This document shows, piece by piece, positions 1 to 5,287 of a DNA stretch of 6,768 nt; the stretch's first letter is position 1, and every line of letters starts with the position of its first letter. The notes under the pieces were generated by a model that saw nothing but the letters and a program-made list of their open reading frames with translations, did not search any database and was not told the origin of the DNA. The position numbers and the translations under genes are program-made. Origin of the DNA: JBGOUV01 sp041477815 (GTDB taxonomy: Bacteria > Acidobacteriota > Terriglobia > Bryobacterales > JACQDG01); contig JBGOUV010000380.1 of NCBI GenBank assembly GCA_041477815.1, positions 1 to 6,768 on the forward strand, in the 5' to 3' direction.

Positions 1-1120
1 GGATGGACTTGGCCCCCCGCGGTCCGTTCAGGGCGAGCGTACCCGCGTCCAGGGCAGTGGGCCGCGTGGGGTCGATGAGGTTGAGCTGCCCGCCTCGGAA
101 TTGGCCCACCGCGCACGTCCCGGCCGGGATTCGCGCCAGGGACAGGGAGGCCAGAAGCTGGCTCACGGTGTAGCGTCCAAAAGTGGCGGACAGGGCGTCG
201 GCCCGCAGCGTCACGGCCGGAATCGGGGGCGGATTCACGAAGGTGGTCTGGGTACGTGTAAGATCGATAAACCCCACCCGCAACGACCCCGCCGTCTGGG
301 CCTGTTGCAGGTGCGACGCCGCCAGGCCCAAGCGGTCGGAGCAGACCCGGCCGCTGGGGGCGATGGACATCGAGGTGAAGTTGCTCGTCACCGTCCCCGC
401 CACCACGGCCACCGGGACGTAGCAGCCCTCCACGTCCTCGGGTACTGTAAACACAATCTGATCCAGGCCGGCGCAACAGCCGGACCGCCCCCGGTAGGTG
501 ACCGCGGCGGCCCGGCCGCCCACCAGGACCCGGACGTCGACGGCGAGCTCGCCCGGCAGCGGCCCGGAGGCTTCATCGCCGGCCACCGGCCCCAGCCCGG
601 TGCCCCACAGGATCATCACGTCCCGAGGGTTGGCCGACTGCACCAGGGTGTTGGGAACAAAGTTGGGGTCGGTGACGATGCCGGGTCCGCTGCCCGCCTG
701 GTTGAGCGCGAAGATCCCGAAGCTGCTCCGCACCACCCGGAAGGGGAAGGCGGCGCTGGTCTGGTTGTTGAAGCTTACGGTGAGGGTGGCGTCACCGGTG
801 GGGGTGTTGGAGGGCAGGATGGCCGCCACCTGGGAAGCCACGGTGAAGATCATCAAGGCGTTCACCGTAGTCCCTCCGGAGGTCACCCGAAGGGAGGTCC
901 CGCCCATGGTCGCGGACAGCGGAAAGCTGCCGACAATCTGGATGGACGCCGGCCCCAGCCCGGAGCCGAACACGGTGAACATGGAGCCCTGCGCGATGCC
1001 GGAGTGGGGCAGCGGGCTCAGCGCAAAGCTGGCCACGTTGGCGACCCCGGTGACGGCCGGCTGGGCCAGAACTACGCCGGCCATCCCAATCAGGGCGGCA
1101 GCGAAACGACGGAGTGGCAT
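1..1120 (-). CDS. Secreted TIGR03437-type protein of Acidobacteria, C-terminus cut by window edge
   Basis: Reading the minus strand from the ATG at 1120 gives 373 residues with no stop before the edge. Residues 1-19 form a signal peptide (RR at 4-5, hydrophobic core, VLA then Q20 as cleavage site), so the protein is exported. Residues about 22-255 match the TIGR03437 domain as I remember it: GVANVASF near 25, TVFGSGLGP near 49, ILWGTGLGPV near 170, a VGG segment near 200, AGLDQIVFTVP at 217-227 and a GC..PV segment near 232. After C260 comes the extension often seen behind this domain (SDRLGL, RVGFIDLTRT, then LDAG and GPRGAKSI at the edge). Cysteines at 215, 216, 233, 260 and 336 could form disulfides outside the cytoplasm. 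A good ribosome site, GGAGG (1128-1132), lies 7 bases before the start. The molecular role of this family is unknown. It follows the DHH gene by 53 bases on the same strand. The family call is firm; any function is not. Confidence 0.9.
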   Translation of the reverse strand, partial: MPLRRFAAALIGMAGVVLAQPAVTGVANVASFALSPLPHSGIAQGSMFTVFGSGLGPASIQIVGSFPLSATMGGTSLRVTSGGTTVNALMIFTVASQVAAILPSNTPTGDATLTVSFNNQTSAAFPFRVVRSSFGIFALNQAGSGPGIVTDPNFVPNTLVQSANPRDVMILWGTGLGPVAGDEASGPLPGELAVDVRVLVGGRAAAVTYRGRSGCCAGLDQIVFTVPEDVEGCYVPVAVVAGTVTSNFTSMSIAPSGRVCSDRLGLAASHLQQAQTAGSLRVGFIDLTRTQTTFVNPPPIPAVTLRADALSATFGRYTVSQLLASLSLARIPAGTCAVGQFRGGQLNLIDPTRPTALDAGTLALNGPRGAKSI

Positions 1121-1133
1121 AGTGACGCCTCCG

Positions 1134-1169
1134 AAAAAAACTTGAGTCAAGTGGATACCGATCTCAAGC
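1134..1169 (-). terminator. Candidate terminator or attenuator between the DHH gene and the TIGR03437 gene
   Basis: On the minus strand, just after the DHH stop codon, the arm GCTTGAG (1163-1169) can pair with CTCAAGT (1140-1146), with a 16-base loop and one G-T wobble, and is followed directly by a run of T (1134-1140 read on minus). This has the shape of an intrinsic terminator, though the stem is short and AT-rich. The 3' arm is also part of a second, perfect palindrome, ACTTGA-N-TCAAGT (1140-1152), so two structures compete. It lies 8 or more bases upstream of the next gene's GGAGG site and could lower read-through into it. Confidence 0.4.
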
Positions 1170-1173
1170 CCTA

Positions 1174-2124
1174 TTAAGCCTTCAGCTCCTCCGCGATCTC
1201 GGCCGCCACCTGCCGCGCCCGCTCCAGCTCCCGGGGCTCGAAGCTGATGGCCCCCACCCGGGCGTGCCCCCCCCCGCCGTAGCGTTCGCAGATGGTGGCC
1301 AGGTTATGCTTCGGCTCCCGAGGCGCCCAGGGATTGGACCCCACCGAAACCTTGGCCCGGAAACTGGAGAGACTCACCGAGACCGTGTACACGCTCTCCG
1401 GGAATAAGTAGTAGGGTATGAACTTATTATATCCTTCGTGGCCGGCCCCCACCAGGTCGAAGTAGACCACGCCGCGGTCATGGCCGGCCCGGGCCCGGAT
1501 CGCGTCGATCGACTCCAGGTGGTGCTGGTAGAGCGGCTGGAAGAGTGCTTCCACTTCAGGCAGGACGGCGATGTCGGCCAAAGGCCTTGCGGTCATCCAG
1601 CGGATCATGCGGCTGCAGACGTTGTCGGGCGAGGCCTCGATCACCAGGGTGAGCTTCATGGCCGGGGCCCCCAATTCCACGGCGGTTTTGGCGTCGGGGT
1701 ACTGCGCGCCGTCGATAATATCGGCCCAATGGATCAGCTCGGCCAGCGCAGGACGCTCGAAGCCGAACTGCTCGCGGGCCACGGTCGCCAGAAACTTGGT
1801 GCACGACTTGAACGTCGGGTCGTAGAACTTCTTGCCGCTGCGGTCCTGGTGGAAATGCTCGGCGTCGGCCGCGCTCAGGAAGGCGCTCTGGTGGTGGTCG
1901 AACCACCAGGTGACGCGCGGCGAGGCGCAGTACTTGAAATCCACAATGGCGTTCTCGTCCCCGTCGAAAAGCGCCTCGTCGAACAGTTGGGAGGCCTTGT
2001 GGGCCAGGCCGGTGGTCACGAATTCGGCCTCCGGGGCGTAGGTGTGGCGAAAGAACTCCGTAAACACCGCCGCCGTTGCCGCCCCGTCAAAGCAGCGGTC
2101 GTGGAAGAAGAGGCGAACTCGCAT
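1174..2124 (-). CDS. DHH-superfamily phosphoesterase (316 aa)
   Basis: Probably a cytoplasmic metal-dependent phosphoesterase acting on a nucleotide or short oligonucleotide; the substrate cannot be read from sequence. Visible motifs, numbered from the ATG at 2124: motif I HDRCFDGAATAAVF (8-21), in the H..C.DG..AA style rather than the classic D-x-D; motif II VDF (D62); motif III DHH (76-78); motif IV region HWADIIDG (D135, D138); and the DHHA1-type substrate loop GGGGH (283-287) near the C-terminus. No signal peptide is seen. The frame can be extended to a TTG at 2181, but that would add 19 poorly fitting residues and place the start upstream of the likely promoter (2147-2174), so I chose ATG 2124, directly before the first beta strand (VRLFFHD). 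The ribosome site is weak. The gene is divergent from the hydrolase at 2214 and upstream of the TIGR03437 gene. RecJ and DnaE-type DHH proteins are larger; the size suits the small NrnA/NrnB-like or COG2404-like branches. Confidence 0.88.
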   Translation of the reverse strand: MRVRLFFHDRCFDGAATAAVFTEFFRHTYAPEAEFVTTGLAHKASQLFDEALFDGDENAIVDFKYCASPRVTWWFDHHQSAFLSAADAEHFHQDRSGKKFYDPTFKSCTKFLATVAREQFGFERPALAELIHWADIIDGAQYPDAKTAVELGAPAMKLTLVIEASPDNVCSRMIRWMTARPLADIAVLPEVEALFQPLYQHHLESIDAIRARAGHDRGVVYFDLVGAGHEGYNKFIPYYLFPESVYTVSVSLSSFRAKVSVGSNPWAPREPKHNLATICERYGGGGHARVGAISFEPRELERARQVAAEIAEELKA

Positions 2125-2146
2125 GCAGGTCCCAGGTGGGGAAAAC

Positions 2147-2174
2147 CGTATAGGATGACGCACCCGGCAGGCAA
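2147..2174 (-). promoter_or_regulatory. Likely promoter of the DHH gene
   Basis: On the minus strand, TTGCCT (2169-2174) and TATACG (2147-2152) are separated by 16 bases. Each matches the sigma-70 consensus at four of six positions. Transcription would start near 2140, leaving a leader of roughly 15 bases before the ATG at 2124. The elements fall within the region a TTG start at 2181 would make coding, which argues for the ATG. Confidence 0.4.
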
Positions 2175-2178
2175 AGAT

Positions 2179-2207
2179 CAAGTGAAAAAACGGGGCGCTG
2201 GTATTAT
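2179..2207 (+). promoter_or_regulatory. Extended -10 promoter of the exported hydrolase
   Basis: TGGTATTAT at 2199-2207 is an extended -10 element (TG-N-TATTAT, five of six matches to TATAAT). The -35 position at 17-base spacing (2179-2184, CAAGTG) is poor, as is common when a TG extension is present. The hexamer ends 6 bases before the TTG start at 2214, so the predicted transcript starts at or very near that codon. The promoter is back to back with the one for the DHH gene. Confidence 0.45.
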
Positions 2208-2213
2208 GGAGGG

Positions 2214-4232
2214 TTGAAGCGCCCTGGGGTCCTAGCGGTATTCGTACTGACCCGGCTGCTGGGCGGGGCCGGAGTGGTGGCGCGGTTTGACCCCGCGACC
2301 CCCGAAATAGGCCCCTTTCCCACCGATTTCCTCACCGTAACCGACCCGGCCCAGGCCACCGGTCGGCGGGTCAGCCTTCCCGCCCCGGATCGCGAAACCG
2401 CGTTGGTCAACCAACTCGACGGATTTAACATCCAGCCCCGGGTGCGGGTGCGTTTCTCCGGTCCGGTGAACCCGGACACCCTCCGCCGGGGCATCTTCCT
2501 GCTGGGCCCCGAGGGCCAGACCGTGCGGGTGAACCAGGTAGTTTGGGACCCCGCCACCCATACGGCCTACGCCGAGGCGGACCAGACCCTCGCCCCCCAT
2601 ACCCGCTACACCCTGGCCGTGACTACGGCGGTCCGGGACCCCGCGGGCGATCCGGTCGAGCCCGACCCGGCGTTCCTCCGCTGCCTCGCCTTTGCCGACG
2701 GCTACTGCGGACGGTTGACCCTGGCGGTGGCGCCCCTGATGGCTCGGGCCCTGCCCCGGGCCCGGGCGACCCCCGAGCGCGTGGTGGCCGCCTCCACCTT
2801 TACCACCCTCAGCGCCACCACCTGGCTCGAGAAGGCGCGCGCCGCAATCCAGAACTCCTCGATCGGGTTCACCCGCCTGGCTCCGCGGGCGGTGTTCGAC
2901 GTGAACGACATCCTGATCCTGACGCTGCGGCTCCAGGAGCGCGACAATCCCGTGCAATGGACCGATTTCACGGTGCCGCTGCCTCCACAGGTTTTGCTGG
3001 CCGGGGTGGATCGTATCGCTTTCGGGTCGTTCCGGTCGCCGAATTTTCTCAGCGCCGATGGGACGCTGCCCGCCACCCCCACCGGAGCACCAGTAACCCT
3101 GCCGGCCGCCACCACCGAGGTGCTGTTTCACGTCCTGCTGCCGGGCTCGCCGCGGCCGGCCACGGGCTACCCGGTCATCCTGTTCGGCCACGGACTCGAC
3201 GACAGCCGCTTCGGGGCGCCGACCCTGGTGGCCTCCACCTTCGCCCGCTCCGGCTTCGCCACCGTGGCTATGAACGCGGTCGGACATGGGTCCGGGCCGC
3301 GCAGCGTGCTGCGCCTCACTCTGACCAACGGCGCCTCTTACGAAATTCCCGCCGGGGGGCGCAGCATCGACCGCAACGGCGACGGCGTCATCGAGTCGGC
3401 GGAAGGCTGCTTGATTGTCGGACCGGCCCCGGTCGGTCTGCGGGATTGCCTGCGCCAGACCGCGCTGGACCTGATGCAACTGGTGCGGGCCCTCCGGGCC
3501 GGCCTCGACGTCGACGGCGACGGGGTGGTCGACCTCGATCCCAACCGCATCTACTACGCCGGCCAGTCGCTGGGGGCGATCTACGGGACCGTCCTGCTCG
3601 GCGTGGAGCCCGATATCCGGGCGGCCGTGTTAAACGTCGGGGGCGGCTCGGTGATCGACATTGCCCGCTGGAGCCCCGATTTTAGCGGCTTCCCGCGCGA
3701 GTTCCTGGAGACCCGCACCCCGCCTCTCTTGAACCTTCCCCAGGGCTACAACGAGAACTACGTCCTCCGCAATCGTCCGGCGAAAGTGAACGACGTGGCC
3801 GGCGCCGTCGAGATCCAAAACCTGTTCGAGACCGTGGAGTGGCTCCAGATCTCCGGCGACCCCCTGGCCTACGCCGGGCAACTGAAGGCCCCGGTCCTCT
3901 GGCAGTTCGCCCGAGGCGACCGCACGGTGCCCAACCCCCAGACCACGGCCCTCCTCCGCGCCGCCGGCAACCCCCTGAGCGTGCAACTCTACCGCCACGA
4001 CCTGGCCCGCGCGGTGTCCCAGGACCTGGCCCTCAACCCCCACGCCTACTTGGTAGACATTCGCTCCGCGGCCGGTATCTCCATCGCGCAGGCGGCGCAG
4101 TCGCAAATCGCCGGCTTCTTCACCTCCAATGGGACCATCATTCCAGGCGCGAATTCCCTGCCGGTCCGCATCCTGTTCGGACGCAACCTCTTCGAGGTCC
4201 CCGAAGCCCTACTCGAGGATCCAGGCTGGTAA
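2214..4232 (+). CDS. Exported alpha/beta hydrolase with N-terminal Ig-like domain and calcium-loop motifs
   Basis: Probably a serine esterase or lipase-like enzyme outside the cytoplasm. The TTG start gives KR followed by a hydrophobic stretch to about residue 23 (signal peptide or anchor, no sharp cleavage site). Residues 31-60 carry the PFPTDFLTVTDP...GRRVSLP segment typical of these proteins, and about 70-145 an Ig-like (Big_5-type) domain. The hydrolase domain spans about 300-630: oxyanion-side FGHG (324-327), nucleophile elbow GQSLG with S452, probable acid D569 (ARGDRTVP), and probable histidine H610 (NPHAYL), with H595 as alternative. Between the oxyanion strand and the elbow are a full 12-residue EF-hand-like loop (DRNGDGVIESAE, 386-397) and a second partial one (DVDGDGVVDLD, 432-442), suggesting calcium binding. 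There is no in-frame ATG near the start. GTG codons at about residues 21-22 would remove the signal sequence, so TTG is preferred. No clear terminator follows; a C-rich repeat does. The substrate is unknown. Confidence 0.85.
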   Translation: MKRPGVLAVFVLTRLLGGAGVVARFDPATPEIGPFPTDFLTVTDPAQATGRRVSLPAPDRETALVNQLDGFNIQPRVRVRFSGPVNPDTLRRGIFLLGPEGQTVRVNQVVWDPATHTAYAEADQTLAPHTRYTLAVTTAVRDPAGDPVEPDPAFLRCLAFADGYCGRLTLAVAPLMARALPRARATPERVVAASTFTTLSATTWLEKARAAIQNSSIGFTRLAPRAVFDVNDILILTLRLQERDNPVQWTDFTVPLPPQVLLAGVDRIAFGSFRSPNFLSADGTLPATPTGAPVTLPAATTEVLFHVLLPGSPRPATGYPVILFGHGLDDSRFGAPTLVASTFARSGFATVAMNAVGHGSGPRSVLRLTLTNGASYEIPAGGRSIDRNGDGVIESAEGCLIVGPAPVGLRDCLRQTALDLMQLVRALRAGLDVDGDGVVDLDPNRIYYAGQSLGAIYGTVLLGVEPDIRAAVLNVGGGSVIDIARWSPDFSGFPREFLETRTPPLLNLPQGYNENYVLRNRPAKVNDVAGAVEIQNLFETVEWLQISGDPLAYAGQLKAPVLWQFARGDRTVPNPQTTALLRAAGNPLSVQLYRHDLARAVSQDLALNPHAYLVDIRSAAGISIAQAAQSQIAGFFTSNGTIIPGANSLPVRILFGRNLFEVPEALLEDPGW

Positions 4233-4261
4233 TTTCCCCACCCGTTATGTACATGTGGGGC

Positions 4262-4309
4262 GGCCCCCCGGGCGGCCCCCCGGCCAGCCCCCCGGCCGGC
4301 CCCCCGGGC
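4262..4309. repeat. Four 12-bp C6 tandem repeats; G-quadruplex motif on the minus strand
   Basis: Four units of exactly 12 bases begin at 4262, 4274, 4286 and 4298. Each contains six C (4264-4269, 4276-4281, 4288-4293, 4300-4305) flanked by GG or AG and GG; the units differ at only one or two bases. Read on the minus strand, this is four G6 tracts with regular 6-base spacers, which satisfies the usual G-quadruplex pattern. The block starts 29 bases after the hydrolase stop codon. Confidence 0.9.
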
Positions 4310-4609
4310 CGCAGCCGGGCCCCCGTGGCCGGCTCCTGGTGCTAAAGAAAACCTGAGCTTTCGGGCGCTCTTCGAGACGATTGCTCCTCCCACATTGGCG
4401 CCCGCCGGGCCTGCCGCTTCTCCTGACGGGGCGGCTCCAGCAGCCGGGTTGGCGGCGGAGAGCCGGCCCGGACGGCGGCTTCCGGCGGTACGCTGATTTT
4501 CGCAACCAGTCAGTAGTTGGTGCGAGCCGGTCACGACCATTTCGCAATCTTTTCCCCCGCCTTTCCAACCACTTACCAAGTCGCCCCCCTAATTCCCTTG
4601 CAGGCGCCC

Positions 4610-4626
4610 CCTATCATAGAGATAGG
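4610..4626. promoter_or_regulatory. Perfect inverted repeat upstream of the STGPRT/ALKHG gene, operator-like
   Basis: CCTATC (4610-4615) and GATAGG (4621-4626) are perfect inverted repeats around the 5-base centre ATAGA. The dyad sits 33 bases before the ATG at 4660, where a repressor site or a hairpin in the leader would be expected. A weak -35-like TTGCAG (4598-4603) with 17-base spacing puts the -10 on the right arm (GATAGG, three of six matches), so the promoter assignment is doubtful. The symmetry is certain; the role is inferred. Confidence 0.4.
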
Positions 4627-4659
4627 AAGTCGACACCTCTTACGACCCAGGATGTTCTT

Positions 4660-5280
4660 ATGACTAGCAAACGAAAAATCGAAGCCAACCGGCGCAACGC
4701 CCAGAAATCCACCGGCCCCCGCACCCCCGCAGGCAAGGCCGCCTCCCGCTTCAACGCTCTAAAACACGGCCTCACCGCCCCCCAAGCCCTCCTCCCCACC
4801 GAAGACCCCGCCGACTTCGACGACCTCCTCCAAGCCTTCGCACGGGACCTCCAACCCGCCGACGACATCGAAACCGCCTTCGTCCACCAAGCCGCCGACG
4901 CCTGGTGGCGCCTTCGCCGCGCCCGCCGCTACGAGGCCGACTACATCACCAGCCGCATGGCCGCCTTCGAAGAGTACGATGACGACGAGGACTACCACCG
5001 CGCCGACCCCGCCTCCCGCCCCAGCTACGTCGTCACCCAAGCCGGCGGCTCCCTCCGGACCGTGATGGGTCTCTCCCTGCTCGAAACCCGCCTGGAGCGC
5101 CTCTTCTATAGATCCCTCCACGAAATCGAACGCCGCCAATCCCGCCGCCCCAGCCCACCCGACCCCACCCCCCCCACCGGCGACGACCAACTCGACTCCG
5201 GCCCCGGCTCCGATCCCCCACCCCGCCCCGAAGACCCCGATCCCCCCAACATCCATCACCCCACACCCATCACCTACAAT
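4660..5280 (+). CDS. STGPRT/ALKHG-type small protein of unknown function; frame lacks its own stop
   Basis: The N-terminus (MTSKRKIEANRRNAQKSTGP, then RT, GKAASR and NALKHGL up to residue 38) matches a family of uncharacterised proteins that I remember as widespread in Acidobacteria and some Proteobacteria. The middle (50-160) looks helical, with an AWWRLRRARRYEADY segment at 81-95 and ETRLERLFYRSLHEIERR at 142-159. From 161 a Pro/Asp/Gly-rich low-complexity tail follows. No signal peptide is seen. ATG 4660 is preceded by AGGA (4649-4652) at a 7-base distance. Codon use is heavily C- and A-ending (CTC for Leu, CAA for Gln, GAA for Glu), unlike both neighbours. The frame has no stop until 6073-6075, but after about 5280 it runs in another frame over the oxidoreductase and stops looking like protein. 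I therefore end the credible part at 5280. A lost base in the C-rich tail, for example in the C8 run at 5168-5175, could have removed an original stop: the -1 frame has TGA, TGA, TAA at 5286-5294. Function is unknown. Confidence 0.65.
5275..5280 (+). promoter_or_regulatory. Possible -10 element just before the oxidoreductase start
   Basis: TACAAT matches TATAAT at five of six positions and ends 7 bases before the ATG at 5288. It overlaps the alternative ATG at 5279. No -35-like hexamer is present at normal spacing (TCCATC at 5252-5257) and there is no TG extension, so the assignment rests on position and on similarity to the other two start regions in this window. Confidence 0.25.
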
Positions 5281-5287
5281 GGGGCTG

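Larger units (their letters stand above)
4233..4659. other. Long gap between hydrolase and STGPRT/ALKHG gene
   Basis: No convincing gene lies here. Open frames crossing it on either strand are driven by high GC and have low-complexity translations. The left part contains the C6 repeat block (4262-4309). The middle is GC-rich with scattered partial inverted repeats around 4440-4495. The right part becomes less GC-rich from about 4495, with an 8-base direct repeat TTTCGCAA at 4498-4505 and 4540-4547, and the dyad at 4610-4626. Nothing resembles a tRNA or a known riboswitch. Confidence 0.6.

Noticed and set aside
101..1177. Long plus-strand open frame over the left-edge gene
   Set aside because: Its translation is Gly/Arg/His-rich without recognisable motifs, while the opposite strand encodes a clear signal peptide and TIGR03437 domain.
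1438..2217. Plus-strand open frame opposite the DHH gene
   Set aside because: It is antisense to a gene with all DHH motifs, and the composition is that of a GC-driven shadow.
2206..2217. Tiny frame ATG GAG GGT TGA overlapping the hydrolase start
   Set aside because: It is three codons long and its ATG is part of the -10 region; most likely chance.
2232..3685. Long open frames on the minus strand (2232-3479) and another plus frame (2543-3685) over the hydrolase
   Set aside because: Both are Arg/Gly/Pro-rich with no domain pattern; the hydrolase frame has the catalytic and Ig-like signatures.
4046..4579. Minus-strand open frames with GRPGG-type repeats across the gap after the hydrolase
   Set aside because: The repeats simply translate the 12-bp C6/G6 DNA array; there is no ribosome site or conserved motif.
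4610..4626. Dyad as a Tet-type operator
   Set aside because: It shares the CTATC/GATAG arms but the centre is two bases longer and no TetR-type gene is present, so the resemblance is probably chance.
4381..4659. Upstream extension of the STGPRT/ALKHG frame to an ATG-like start near 4381
   Set aside because: The added 93 residues are low-complexity and lie across the dyad and the gap. ATG 4660 has a ribosome site and matches the family's N-terminus.
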